A stretch of 64,000 bases of DNA from Natrarchaeobaculum aegyptiacum. Its GTDB lineage: Archaea; Halobacteriota; Halobacteria; Halobacteriales; Natrialbaceae. The stretch lies in NCBI RefSeq assembly GCF_002156705.1, contig NZ_CP019893.1, positions 1,798,001-1,862,000 on the forward strand, written 5' to 3'. A model generated the notes under the pieces. That model saw nothing but the letters and a program-made list of their open reading frames with translations, did not search any database and was not told the origin of the DNA. The position numbers were made by a program, and so were the translations under genes. This document shows, piece by piece, positions 25,214 to 35,064 of this stretch. Each line of letters opens with the position of its first letter. Within the stretch, counting starts at the first letter, position 1.

Positions 25214-25362
25214 TTCATCACCGAACCAATATCTTATCACTGAAAGCCAATACCTCAATATCTGAACTGGGCTCGAGAGCAATGATTGACTCCTAGCCGG
25301 GGTGTTTCAGTGGGGTGTCGAACGGAATCCTCGAGCGGCCTCACGCTCCGACGCAAATCCGA

Positions 25363-25866
25363 TTACCCGTCCTGCCCGTCTGAATCCTCGAGTTCGGCGG
25401 CTTCCTGTCGTTTTTTGGCGGCCCGTTCTCGAAAGTCGTCGATCTCGTCCTGAAGTTCGCGTCCGACCTGGTACGTAAAATCGTCTGGCATGAGCCCGCG
25501 CTGGATCTCGAGGGTGACCATCGCGTCGCAGTCGTCGACGATTTCGGGTGCCCACTTGCCCTGTGCGAGTTTGGAGACGTCGGTGACGGTGGCCGTGGGC
25601 TGGGTGCTGTCGTCTTCGTCTGCATCGTCACCGGTCGTTCGGCTATCGCCGTCTTCCGCGCCCTCGACCACGATGAACGCGGTCGCGGTGTTCCAGAGGT
25701 TTGGGTTGGCGGTCGTCACCTGATCGAACAGCTCCTCGAGCCGGGAGTCTTTGACGGGGTCGTCACGGACCTCGACGAGCAGGTCCTCGAGCGCGGCGAC
25801 GATCCGGTCGTATCGCTCGGCTTCCGTCCGGAGGGACTCGGGGGTGTCGTGGTGGTCCCAGCTCAT
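25363..25866 (-). CDS. Acidic hypothetical protein
   Basis: The protein has 167 residues: N-terminal helices (TEAERYDRIVAALEDLLVEV and SRLEELFDQVTTANPNLWNTATAFIVVEGAED), an Asp/Thr linker (about 72-95), a middle segment with two acidic cysteine-containing residues (WAPEIVDDCDAMVTLEIQRGLMPDDF) and a C-terminal charged helix. No family was recognised. It lies 120 nt upstream of the sulfatase start in the same direction of travel but is probably separate. Confidence 0.62.
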   Translation of the reverse strand: MSWDHHDTPESLRTEAERYDRIVAALEDLLVEVRDDPVKDSRLEELFDQVTTANPNLWNTATAFIVVEGAEDGDSRTTGDDADEDDSTQPTATVTDVSKLAQGKWAPEIVDDCDAMVTLEIQRGLMPDDFTYQVGRELQDEIDDFRERAAKKRQEAAELEDSDGQDG

Positions 25867-25986
25867 GGTGTGGGCCTCCCTCGAGCGAGTGACTGTCGAA
25901 TCGGTATCCGGTGGGTGGGCATGGACGCACCTAGCCGCTTGATCGCTGTAAACGTACGCTTCTGTGACAGGGTCCGCTGTGTCGAC

Positions 25987-27543
25987 TCAGGGCGCTCGCT
26001 CGAGCACCGCGGGCACCCAGCCGCGATTCGGATCGTCGGTCCGCTCCATCCACGCGATCAGCCGCTCGCGCATAGTCTCCCGGACGTCGGCGTAGTCGGG
26101 GTGGTCGATCAGGTTCTGTAACTCCGCCGGGTCGGCCTCGAGGTCGTAGAGTTCGTCGATATCGGGGCCGTTGTAGACGTACTTGTAACGTCTCGTCCGG
26201 ACCATCCGCTGGGTGTAGAGGCCGAACTCGTCGCCGTGGTACTGGGCGAAGGCGGCGTCGGGCCAGTCGCCGGGGGCCGAGCCTGTTTTGCCCTCGCCTC
26301 TATCCCCATCTCCACCTCCCCCACCATTCCCACTTCCACCCTCGAGTAACCCCACGAGACTCCGGGCGTCGAAAGCGTCGGGAGTCTCACAGCCGGCCAT
26401 CTCGAGGAACGTCGGTGCGAGGTCGTGGAGGTGGACCGGGTGGTCGCAGGTCGAGTCCGGCTCTGTCACTCCCGGCCATCGCACCTGAAGTGGGATGCGG
26501 TAGGTGTCGTCGTACATCAGCGGCCCCTTGTTGAACTGGCGGTGCCCACCGGCGAAGTCGCCGTGGTCCGACGCGTGGACGACGACCGTCTCCCCCGCCA
26601 GTCCCGTCGACTCGAGCGTCTCGAGAATGCGCGCGAGCTGGTCGTCGATCATGGTGACGAATCCGCGGTACTTTGCGATCACCTCGGCCCAGATCTCCCA
26701 GTCGAAGTGCTCGACGCCCCGGTAGTGGCGGTAGTTCTCGTGGACGCCGGGTTTGCCGTCGAAGGTCTCGGCGTAGCTCCCCGGTGGGTCGATTTCGTCG
26801 GGATCGTACATCGACGCGTAGGGTTCGGGAACCACGTAGGGGTGGTGTGGGCCGTAGAAGTCAGCCCGGTGGAAGAATCGCGGGCTTGCGTCGGCACCGT
26901 TCGCGCCCTCAACTCCGTCGTCTCCACCCGCTCCGAACGTCTCGAGCGCCTCGATCGTCCGGTCGGCGAGGAAGTACGGCCGGGTGTCCTCGACGTCGAC
27001 GGACGTTTTCGCGGCGACGAACGTCCCCTCGCGCTCGTCTCGCGGATCGTCACCGGTGTAGACGACCTCCTCGAGGGTCTCCTCGCCGACTGGCGTGCCG
27101 CGCTCGCGGCGGTACTCCCGAAATGCTTCGTCGATGTCGTCGTGGTGGGTGTCGCTCCCGCCGAGGTAGGTGAAGCCGACCGATTCGGGCGTCTCGTCGT
27201 CGCCGACGTGCCACTTTCCCGTATACGTGCAGTCGTAGCCGTTCGCGTCGAGGAGTTCGGAAAACGTCGGAATCTCTGGTGGCAGGTTCCGCTGGATGGC
27301 GTCGGCCTCGTGGCTGTTGTTCAGCATGCCGTGATTGTGGGGGTACTGTCCGGTCAGCAAGGAGGCCCGCGCGCTCGAGCAGATGCTGATCGGCGTGATC
27401 GCCCGGGTAAAGCGCATCCCCGTCGCAGAGAGGTGATCCATCGCGTCGGTCTCGACCGGCGGTCCCTCGGGTGCGCTGTAGTCGTACCGCTCCTGGTCGG
27501 TCAGCAAGAGCAAGACGTTCGGCGGTGACTCGGAGTCGACCAT
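25987..27543 (-). CDS. Sulfatase-family hydrolase
   Basis: The protein has 518 residues with the alkaline-phosphatase-like fold of type I sulfatases. It shows the metal Asp pair near the N-terminus (TDQERYDY), the nucleophile segment C55-S-S-A-R59-A-S-LLTG, DQLARILETL, and the second metal site HASDHGDFAGGH. Cys55 would be converted to formylglycine. The third motif position is Ser where Pro or Ala is usual. No signal peptide, so a cytosolic enzyme on small sulfate esters is likely. A Gly/Asp linker (about 390-412) interrupts the C-terminal part. ATG 27543 fits the family start. Confidence 0.85.
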   Translation of the reverse strand: MVDSESPPNVLLLLTDQERYDYSAPEGPPVETDAMDHLSATGMRFTRAITPISICSSARASLLTGQYPHNHGMLNNSHEADAIQRNLPPEIPTFSELLDANGYDCTYTGKWHVGDDETPESVGFTYLGGSDTHHDDIDEAFREYRRERGTPVGEETLEEVVYTGDDPRDEREGTFVAAKTSVDVEDTRPYFLADRTIEALETFGAGGDDGVEGANGADASPRFFHRADFYGPHHPYVVPEPYASMYDPDEIDPPGSYAETFDGKPGVHENYRHYRGVEHFDWEIWAEVIAKYRGFVTMIDDQLARILETLESTGLAGETVVVHASDHGDFAGGHRQFNKGPLMYDDTYRIPLQVRWPGVTEPDSTCDHPVHLHDLAPTFLEMAGCETPDAFDARSLVGLLEGGSGNGGGGGDGDRGEGKTGSAPGDWPDAAFAQYHGDEFGLYTQRMVRTRRYKYVYNGPDIDELYDLEADPAELQNLIDHPDYADVRETMRERLIAWMERTDDPNRGWVPAVLERAP

Positions 27544-27658
27544 CGGCCGTCGTACACCGCTGGGACAGGTAATGGTTGCACCTGCTCGAGGGCCGTGCCA
27601 TCCGCTCGTTGCCTTGCGCTCGACCGCTGGTACCTCCGTCAGTCGTCTCGACGGCCAG

Positions 27659-28039
27659 TCAGGGCGTGAAAATCGAGAACGACCCCGTCGCCCGCGCGAC
27701 GACGCTGTCCTCGTGGCTGATCTCCGACTCGAGGAAGGCGATCGAGCCGCCCCGCCGCAGGAGGCTCGTCTCGCAGACCACGGTCCCCTCGGTGACCGGC
27801 TCGAGGTAACTGATCTTGATTTCGATCGTCGCACACCGCTCTTCGGGCTCGAGTTCCGACTGGAGGGCGACCGCCATTCCCGTGTCCGCCATCGTGTAGG
27901 TCGCCCCGCCGTGGAGCACCCCGTTCGGATTCGTCAACTCGTCGCTGACGGTCACCTCGCCGCGAGACCACCCCTCGCCCCTGTCGGTGAACTCGAGGCC
28001 GATCACCGCCGAGAACGTTTCCGGAGTCCCGTCTGTCAT
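27659..28039 (-). CDS. PaaI-type hotdog thioesterase
   Basis: The protein has 126 residues. The single hotdog domain carries NPNGVLHGGATYTMADTGM, where the Asn/Gly/His-Gly-Gly stretch and the acidic residue Asp are the usual active-site elements of PaaI-like acyl-CoA thioesterases, plus IEIKISYLEPV on the central sheet. It hydrolyses acyl- or aryl-CoA in the cytosol; substrate unknown. The SDR gene lies 98 nt away on the same strand. A second PaaI-like protein is at 55909. Confidence 0.87.
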   Translation of the reverse strand: MTDGTPETFSAVIGLEFTDRGEGWSRGEVTVSDELTNPNGVLHGGATYTMADTGMAVALQSELEPEERCATIEIKISYLEPVTEGTVVCETSLLRRGGSIAFLESEISHEDSVVARATGSFSIFTP

Positions 28040-28136
28040 CGTCTCGATACAGAGGGCACGCCCTCATAGAAGTTCGCTGTGGATCGGTAGCGTGCTGGAC
28101 TGAACTCGAAGCTACCGTCGACCTCCAACCGCCGCC

Positions 28137-28889
28137 TCAATCGACGAGCCAGCCGCCGTCGACGTCGACGGCGCTCCCGTGGACGAACGAGGCCTCGTCG
28201 CTCGCGAGAAACAGCGCGACGGCGGCGACCTCTTCTGACTGGGCGTGGCGGCCTGCGGGCGTCTCGGCGACCATCGGCTCGATCTCACCGGCGTCGATCA
28301 ACTCCTCGGTCATCCCCGTCTCGATAGCCCCCGGACAGATCGCGTTCGCCCGGATCTCGGGGCCGTAGTCGTGGGACAGTTGCTTCGTAAAGCCGATGAC
28401 GCCGTGTTTCGAGGACGTGTAGGCTGCCCCACCGCCACCGGCGACCTTCCCCGCGATCGAGGCGGTGTTGATAACGACGCCCTCTTCGTCGCCCTCGAGC
28501 AGTTTCGGCAGGGCCGCCTTCGTCAGCATGAAGACGCCGTCGAGGTTGACGCCGATAACCGCGTTCCACTGCTCGAGGGAGGTCTCACCGACCGGCGCGT
28601 AGTCGTCGAGGATGCCCGCGTTGTTGATCAGGACGTCGACCGTCCCGTACTCGTCGACCGCGCGGTCGACGACGCCCTCGACGCTGTCCGGGTCTGTGAC
28701 GTCGCCGTGGACCCCGATCGCCTCGCCACCATCGTCGTCGATCTTCGCGACGACGCGTTCGATGCCGTCGTCGTCGACGTCCACCACGACGACCGACGCA
28801 CCCTCGCCCGCGAACTCGAGTGCCATCGACCGGCCCATACCCGACGCTGCTCCGGTGACGACCACGACGCTGTCGGTAAGTTCGACCAT
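28137..28889 (-). CDS. Short-chain dehydrogenase/reductase (3-oxoacyl reductase type)
   Basis: The protein has 250 residues, classical SDR length. NAD(P) motif TGAASGMG (about 11-18), Asp of VVDVDDDG after strand 2 (favouring NAD), NNAG, catalytic Tyr-x3-Lys in YTSSKHG, and NAICPGAIETGM. Members reduce 3-oxoacyl thioesters or oxidise 3-hydroxyacyl-CoA. ATG 28889 is used because the upstream 13 residues (Cys-rich) are not family-like. The next gene downstream is the PaaI-type thioesterase, possibly related in acyl-CoA handling. Confidence 0.87.
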   Translation of the reverse strand: MVELTDSVVVVTGAASGMGRSMALEFAGEGASVVVVDVDDDGIERVVAKIDDDGGEAIGVHGDVTDPDSVEGVVDRAVDEYGTVDVLINNAGILDDYAPVGETSLEQWNAVIGVNLDGVFMLTKAALPKLLEGDEEGVVINTASIAGKVAGGGGAAYTSSKHGVIGFTKQLSHDYGPEIRANAICPGAIETGMTEELIDAGEIEPMVAETPAGRHAQSEEVAAVALFLASDEASFVHGSAVDVDGGWLVD

Positions 28890-28959
28890 ACCACATCCTG
28901 AGCACCTGTGAGAAAATAAACACGGCACCTGAATTTCGTGGGTAATGCCCTCCCAGCGA

Positions 28960-30258
28960 CTACGAGTAATCCTCGAACGTCGGCCGCGTCGCGTCGCCGG
29001 GGAACGCCTCGACCGGCACCTGCGTCTGGTCGCCCGAGGCCATGTCTTTGATCGTCACCTCGTCGTTCGCGAGGTCCTGCTCGCCGACGATGACGACCGT
29101 CTCGGCGTCGATCGAGTCCGCGTAGTTCATCTGCGCGCCGAACGAGCGACCCGCGACGTCGGTCTCGACGACGTGGCCACGGTCGCGCAACTCGCGGGTG
29201 ATTCGCGCGGCTTCCGCCCGGGTATCGCCGACTGTGAGGACGTAGTAGTCGGTCGTCACCGCCTCCTCGGGCCAGACGCCCGCGCGCTGACAGAGCAACG
29301 AGAGGGTGGCGTGACCCGGTGCGACGCCGACGGCGGGGGTCGGCTGGCCGCCGAAGGACTCGATCAGGTCGTCGTACCGGCCGCCACCGAAGATCGACCG
29401 CGAGACCTCGCCAGTGGAGTCGAAACACTCGAAGACGACGCCCGTGTAGTAATCGAGCCCGCGTGCGGTCTCGAGGGAGATCGTACAGTACTCTCGCGCC
29501 CCGAAGTCCTCGGCCGCGGCGAGGACCGCCTGCAAGTTCTCGACGGCGTCGTCGACGCGCTCGGTGTCGGCGAACGCCTTCACGTCCTCGAGATCGCCGG
29601 CGGCGATCAACTCGTCGAACTCGGCGGCCTGATCGTAGGTGAGACCGGCCTCGACCAGCAGGTCGTGGTACTCGGCCTGCGAAATCTTGTCGGACTTGTC
29701 GACGGCGCGAATCGCCTCGTCGATCTCGACGTCGGCGTCGTAGGTTTCGAGCACGCCGCCCAGAATGTCGCGGTGGGAGATGCGGAACTCGAAGTGCTCG
29801 CCCGTCAGACCGAGGCTCGTCAGTGCGTCGGCGGCCCACGCCAGAATCTCGGCGTCGGCTTCGGGTTCTGCCGAGCCGAAGATGTCGACGTTGGTCTGGT
29901 AGAACTCCCGCTGGCGACCCTGCTGGACCTGCTCGTAGCGCCAGAACGGCCGCGTCGAGAACCACTTGATCGGCTTCGACAGTTCCTGTTGCTTCGCGAC
30001 GACCATCCGCGCGACCGTCGGCGTCAGTTCGGGCGTCAGCGTGACGTGTCGCCCGCCCTGGTCTTCGAAGGCGTACAGTTCCTCGACGATGTCGTCGCCG
30101 CTCTTGTCCGTCCACAGTTCCGCGCGCTCGAGCGCCGGTGTCCCGATTTCGCGGAAGCCATACTGCCGTGCGGTGTCCTCGAGGACGTCCGTCGCCTGCC
30201 GGCGGGCGGCCATCTCGCCGGGGTAGAAGTCACGAAAGCCCTTGATCCGGTCGTACAT
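28960..30258 (-). CDS. hisS: Histidyl-tRNA synthetase
   Basis: Class II synthetase, 432 residues. Visible: GFRDFYPGEMA at the N-terminus, motif 2 region TLTPELTPTVARMV...RPFWRYEQVQQGRQREFYQ, the HisRS-specific YDLVVEAGLTYD-like and RGLDYYTGVVFE segments, GGGRYDDLI, and the C-terminal anticodon-binding domain (about 330-432). It charges tRNA-His. ATG 30258 is preferred to the start 30 nt upstream, as it begins at the conserved YDRIKGFRDF. Confidence 0.95.
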   Translation of the reverse strand: MYDRIKGFRDFYPGEMAARRQATDVLEDTARQYGFREIGTPALERAELWTDKSGDDIVEELYAFEDQGGRHVTLTPELTPTVARMVVAKQQELSKPIKWFSTRPFWRYEQVQQGRQREFYQTNVDIFGSAEPEADAEILAWAADALTSLGLTGEHFEFRISHRDILGGVLETYDADVEIDEAIRAVDKSDKISQAEYHDLLVEAGLTYDQAAEFDELIAAGDLEDVKAFADTERVDDAVENLQAVLAAAEDFGAREYCTISLETARGLDYYTGVVFECFDSTGEVSRSIFGGGRYDDLIESFGGQPTPAVGVAPGHATLSLLCQRAGVWPEEAVTTDYYVLTVGDTRAEAARITRELRDRGHVVETDVAGRSFGAQMNYADSIDAETVVIVGEQDLANDEVTIKDMASGDQTQVPVEAFPGDATRPTFEDYS

Positions 30259-30314
30259 GGCCGTCGGTTCGGGGACGGCAAACTTCACTCTGTTCGTTTG
30301 GCCACCGGGTGGTG

Positions 30315-30923
30315 TCAGATTCCGCTGTGAGGCTGCCGGACGTCCGTCACGTACGTCTGTTCGTGTGCCGGGAACAGGTCCTCGATCGCTTCTGTCCCTT
30401 CCTCGTCGGCGATAATCGCCCGCAACTCCGCCTCGTAGTCGGCCCGGCGAATCTCCTCGCTCGGCCCGACGGTCACCTCGAGGGTCGACTCGACCAGTCG
30501 ATCCACTGCAGCGCGGCCGAAGCCCGATAGCGGCGCGACGTAGTCGACGTCGTGGCGATCCTCGAGACTCTGGGCCTGCGCCCGGGAGACCGTCGGCACC
30601 CGGTCGTCACGGCGGGTGCCGTCGGCGATCGCGTCGTAGCCGTCGGCGGCCAGCCGCTCGAGGGCGTGGACGTGTACCTGCTGGATGCCGTTGCGTGGAA
30701 AGCCGTCCTCGCGGATCGTCGTGGCGGCCTCTTCGGCGACCGCACGGTCGAGCTCGAGCCGGTCGAACTCGAAGCCGATCCGGTCGGCGGTCTCGCGGGC
30801 GTGTCGCCAGTCGTCGGTGACGCCGAAGTGGCCGGTCACCAGGGTAACGTCGTAGAAGTCGTCGAGGAAGAGCGCCGCCAGCGTCGAGTCTTTCCCCCCA
30901 CTGTAGAGCAATCCGAGGTCCAT
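30315..30923 (-). CDS. PP-loop ATP pyrophosphatase-family protein
   Basis: About 202 residues. The N-terminus LGLLYSGGKDSTLAALFL is the PP-loop of N-type ATP pyrophosphatases, which adenylate a substrate (as in tRNA thiolation, queuosine or diphthamide synthesis). Further features: VTGHFGVTDDW and a central DAIADGTRRDDR. No zinc-ribbon or CxxC is present, so ordinary tRNA sulfur-transferases are unlikely. It ends 57 nt before the hisS start region; ATG 30941 would add six residues. The product is not deducible. Confidence 0.78.
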   Translation of the reverse strand: MDLGLLYSGGKDSTLAALFLDDFYDVTLVTGHFGVTDDWRHARETADRIGFEFDRLELDRAVAEEAATTIREDGFPRNGIQQVHVHALERLAADGYDAIADGTRRDDRVPTVSRAQAQSLEDRHDVDYVAPLSGFGRAAVDRLVESTLEVTVGPSEEIRRADYEAELRAIIADEEGTEAIEDLFPAHEQTYVTDVRQPHSGI

Positions 30924-30950
30924 CGGCCGTCGGGTACTCACCGCGGGTCC

Positions 30951-31304
30951 TTAGCGTCGTTGGATGTCGAAGCGTTTCGAGTCGGGTTTCAGTTCCGAGA
31001 GGAGCTGTTTCATCTTGTCGTCGTCGATCTTGCCCTGGATGCGCCCGCTCTGGGCCAGCGCGACGACCTGCCGTTCGACCTGCTCGCCGAACTGGGGCTT
31101 GCTCATCTTGACCGTGTTGAGCCGTTTTCGGGCCTCGTCGGTCAGGTGCTGCCGGAGCAACGCCTGCTTCTGGGCCTCGGCTTGCTGCTGGGCGGCCTCC
31201 TGTTCGGAACCGCCTTCTTGCTGGGCTTCGGCCTGTTCCTGTAACTGCTCCATCTTCTTCTGTCGTAGCTCCTCGAGTTTCTCCTCGTCTGGCGTTCCGC
31301 TCAT
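30951..31304 (-). CDS. PDCD5/TFAR19-family DNA-binding protein
   Basis: The protein has 117 residues. A charged Gln/Glu-rich helix (about 5-55) precedes the conserved three-helix core: [41 protein letters not shown] and [12 protein letters not shown]. Archaeal members are small, abundant proteins with reported DNA binding; the precise role is not settled. It is followed closely by the PP-loop gene (28 nt, or 10 nt with the earlier start), a common archaeal arrangement with translation genes such as hisS. Confidence 0.9.
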   Translation of the reverse strand: MSGTPDEEKLEELRQKKMEQLQEQAEAQQEGGSEQEAAQQQAEAQKQALLRQHLTDEARKRLNTVKMSKPQFGEQVERQVVALAQSGRIQGKIDDDKMKQLLSELKPDSKRFDIQRR

Positions 31305-31410
31305 AGCTCTACCCGACGGTTACGCTCGCGCGTGGGAAAATGATTACGAAAAGCGGGGTACTCGCGGTATCGAACTCGAGTTTCGCCGTGGCCTGAGACG
31401 GCCTGCTGTG

Positions 31411-31498
31411 ATTGACATCCTCCACGCGCCTAAAGGCGCGGGAATCCTCACGTTGGGAGTCTCGGCTCATGCCGAACCACCACGCGAGCGACTTTCTC

Positions 31499-31500
<2 letters not shown>
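31411..31500 (-). ncRNA. Putative omega/reRNA end of the tnpB element
   Basis: In solo tnpB elements the guide RNA covers the end of tnpB and the right end of the element. Here the minus strand beyond the tnpB stop reads to a 6-bp stem with TTTA loop (31425-31440) and stops at the GATGTCAAT boundary. Exact RNA ends cannot be seen; the guide would be the DNA just past 31411. Confidence 0.4.
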
Positions 31501-32770
<1,270 letters not shown>

Positions 32771-32823
32771 CAACTATCTCTTGTGGCGTAAAACACATAA
32801 CTGTGTGGTTTGTGTGATTGTGT

Positions 32824-32967
32824 ATGGTTGAGATCCGAATCGAGTTCGACGACGATGAACAGTACGAGCGGTTGAAGGAACTGAAGCAACACCACGGGCT
32901 GACGTGGAAGGGGTTGCTCCTTGAAGGCGAGAAGCGCGTCCGCGAGGAGACCCCAGACGGCCAGTAG
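32824..32967 (+). CDS. Small acidic protein carried in the tnpB element
   Basis: The protein has 47 residues beginning MVEIRIEFDDDEQYERLKEL and continuing HHGLTWKGLLLEGEKRVREE. A short strand plus two helices resembles a ribbon-helix-helix DNA-binding unit. It is divergent from tnpB with 53 nt between the starts, so it could repress tnpB or the promoter region. No computed database comparison was available; the RHH reading is from pattern alone. Confidence 0.65.
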   Translation: MVEIRIEFDDDEQYERLKELKQHHGLTWKGLLLEGEKRVREETPDGQ

Positions 32968-33086
32968 TCGGCGGTTGTTCGCCAGTGCCTACCGCTCGAC
33001 CCCCGCCTGAAGGCGGGGGCATGCGCTTTATTTTCTGTCATTTGTCGACGGAACCGGGGACGGATCCCTGGTACGCCGACACTGCC

Positions 33087-33215
33087 ATGGGGAGCCAGTC
33101 TGTGTCGCTCGTGGACGACACCGTTTTCCGCCTCGAGCGAGCGCTGTCACACATGATCGACGGCTCCCTGACCGAGATGGCGGGTCGAGACGGGCCGGTG
33201 AGTAGCCGTGACTGA
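33087..33215 (+). CDS. Small hypothetical protein overlapping the next gene
   Basis: The protein has 42 residues (GSQSVSLVDDTVFRLERALSHM...). The start ATG is followed by a strand-helix pattern seen in small regulators. Its TGA lies 8 nt inside the next gene (GTG 33208), so translation could be coupled. No family recognised. The alternative is that it is only leader sequence. Confidence 0.5.
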   Translation: MGSQSVSLVDDTVFRLERALSHMIDGSLTEMAGRDGPVSSRD

Positions 33216-33756
33216 CGACGCGACTGGACCGGCCGACGCACCCGAACCCGAGTGGTCGGAACTGCTCGCCGACGCCGCGGACATCGCAGACCGGTACCGC
33301 GAGGTGGGCTGGGACGCGATCGTCTGTGATCCCGCCGACGTCGCCCCGAACACGAACGGAGAGCGGTTCGGCCTCGAGGTCGCCGTCGCCGACGAGACCA
33401 CAGAGTTGCTCGACTCGCTGCTCGAGCGCGAGGTCACCTTCGACGATGCCGAAGTGTACTACCGGCCGGGAGACGGGGCAGATCAGCGAGTCGCGCTCGC
33501 GGTCGAACGCGCGACGGGCGCGGAGACGGCCGTGTTCGTCCCGCTGACCTACTCGATCGCGGCCGCCCGACCGGTGTTCGAGACCGCACTGCTCGAGGGC
33601 GAACTGCTGATTCACCTCCGACCTGTCGATTCGGCGGCTGGCGCGCTCGCAGACGCCGACGACCCGGACACGTGGGTGACGTTCGCCCACGACGACCCGT
33701 CGCTCTTTCTCGAGGAGGCAGACCTCGAGGCGTGGCAGGCAGGCTCGAGCGACTGA
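33208..33756 (+). CDS. Haloarchaeal hypothetical protein
   Basis: The protein has 182 residues starting at GTG, with an acidic alpha/beta composition: WSELLADAADIADRYREVGWDAIVCDPADV, ERFGLEVAVADETTELLDSLL and VFVPLTYSIAAARPVFETALLEGELLIHLRPVD. No membrane segment or signal and no catalytic motif. The even strand/helix alternation suggests a single globular domain. Overlaps the 42-residue gene upstream. Confidence 0.68.
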   Translation: MTDDATGPADAPEPEWSELLADAADIADRYREVGWDAIVCDPADVAPNTNGERFGLEVAVADETTELLDSLLEREVTFDDAEVYYRPGDGADQRVALAVERATGAETAVFVPLTYSIAAARPVFETALLEGELLIHLRPVDSAAGALADADDPDTWVTFAHDDPSLFLEEADLEAWQAGSSD

Positions 33757-33841
33757 GAGGGAAGATGACAAAAGCTAGTGGACTATCCCGTTTCTATCTA
33801 CTAGCTGGAACATATGGCCTGCTGGATACACAGCGCGAACT

Positions 33842-33884
33842 TTTTGCGCGTCGGGTTCGCCGGAGGCGAACCGCTCGCGCAAAA
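33842..33884. repeat. Long GC-rich palindrome
   Basis: The arms TTTTGCGCG-GGTTCGCC and GGCGAACC-CGCGCAAAA (with short unpaired steps) flank a GGA loop, giving a stem of about 19 pairs. It sits in the gene-free stretch 33757-34086 together with a second small hairpin (about 33936-33960) and an AGCTAGT/ACTAGCT inverted repeat near 33774-33813. It could act as a bidirectional terminator between the flanking convergent genes, or be a dispersed repeat. Confidence 0.6.
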
Positions 33885-34086
33885 CCTTCGATGAAAAAGG
33901 CGGACGGCTCGGCCCACGGCCTCGCCGCCCGAGAACCGGGCTCGCTTTGCTCGCCCGGATGCTGGTGATGAACCCACTCTCTGAATCTTGCACGCCAATT
34001 TCAACGTAACTACGACCTGCTATATTGAGGCGTGCGAGGAGCGACGCAATCCCTACAGTCGGTGACGCGCTGACCGACGAACCCGC

Positions 34087-34884
34087 CTACGAGTCGGTCT
34101 CTTCGTCTCGTAACGCCTTGCTGGCTTCCCTGACCTCTCGCATGACACTCGAGATGCGCTCTTCGGCCTCGAGTTCTTCGTCGACGGTGAGGTCGACGCC
34201 TTCGACCTCGAGTAAGAATTTGGCGACCTCGGTGACCTCGTACATGACGTCGTCGAGTTCCTCCGCGGTGTAGAAGTCGCACATCGCGCCGTAGAGGAAC
34301 GTTGCGCCGGCTTTCCGGACCTTGTCGTCGAACGACGACCGGGCCTGGTTGACCGCCTGCGGGGTGTAGGTGTCGGTCATGAACGGGACCAGTTCGGGCA
34401 GGTTCTCCCCGATTTTGGTCATCTCGACGCCGGTCTCGGTCCGGAAATCGGCACAGAGGCGGGCGATGGCCCACTCGCGGGCCGTGATGTAGGTTCGATC
34501 TCGCAGGAACTCGTTGACCCGATCGTACTGCGCGCCGTCCATCTTCTTGAAGCGGGCGTACTTTCGGACGTCTTCGGGAACCTCGTCCTCCGGGTCCGGC
34601 TCTGGATCGGGGACGTTCGGCATCGGTCCTCCGTCTTCGCCGTCGACGTCGGCTGCGTCGTACTCGAGTGTGGTCTCCCCAGCGCCAGTATCACCTTCCC
34701 CGTGCGCGTCGCCCGATTCGGCCGTGGATGGGGGGCTCGTCGTCTTTGCATCCGGCTCCCGGCTCCTGTCGTCTGCGTCGCCAGCAGCGTTGGGTCGGTC
34801 GTCGTCGGTCTCGTCCTCGGACGCGTCGTCACCGTGGTCCCGGTCGTCGTCGCGGTCGACGCCGTCCAGTCCATCGTCGCTCAT
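34087..34884 (-). CDS. DUF5806-like haloarchaeal protein
   Basis: The protein has 265 residues. The first 100 are Asp/Ser-rich and disordered; the folded part (about 100-265) is helical and well ordered: VRKYARFKKMDGAQYDRVNEFLRDRTYITAREWAIARLCADF, TEMTKIGENLPELVPFM, FLYGAMCDFYTAEELDDVMYEV, and a final charged helix. I associate this core with the DUF5806 group but could not check. Function unknown; the all-helical core and TAREWAIARL could bind nucleic acid. Confidence 0.7.
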   Translation of the reverse strand: MSDDGLDGVDRDDDRDHGDDASEDETDDDRPNAAGDADDRSREPDAKTTSPPSTAESGDAHGEGDTGAGETTLEYDAADVDGEDGGPMPNVPDPEPDPEDEVPEDVRKYARFKKMDGAQYDRVNEFLRDRTYITAREWAIARLCADFRTETGVEMTKIGENLPELVPFMTDTYTPQAVNQARSSFDDKVRKAGATFLYGAMCDFYTAEELDDVMYEVTEVAKFLLEVEGVDLTVDEELEAEERISSVMREVREASKALRDEETDS

Positions 34885-35014
34885 ACGCGTTCTTTCCCAG
34901 AGATACGGGATAAGGGTTGTTCTCGTCGGTTCGATTCCAGAGGACGGTCAGCCGCCGACCGGCCGGGGCTGCCCGGCCTGGCAGCCGGTCTGGAACCCGT
35001 AAACGGCTAGCGCC

Positions 35015-35040
35015 AGAACAAACGTTCTACCGGATTTAAG
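35015..35040 (+). promoter_or_regulatory. Thiolase promoter with upstream inverted repeat
   Basis: AGAAC-AAAC-GTTCT (35015-35028) lies directly before a TATA-like GATTTAAG (35033-35040), which is about 28 nt upstream of the ATG at 35065. A protein bound at the repeat would sit over the BRE/TFB site, so it may activate or repress; the regulator is unknown. Confidence 0.45.
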
Positions 35041-35064
35041 TTCGTGAAGGATGTCTGAGTGAGT

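Noticed and set aside
24697-25221. Open frames across the GC-rich repeats as genes
   Set aside because: Composition follows the repeats on both strands, no conserved motif or start signal.
26425-27528. Plus-strand open frame opposite the sulfatase
   Set aside because: Antisense shadow; the sulfatase has its catalytic and metal motifs in order.
33775-34004. Short minus-strand frames through the long palindrome as a small gene
   Set aside because: They read through the hairpin arms and have no independent support.
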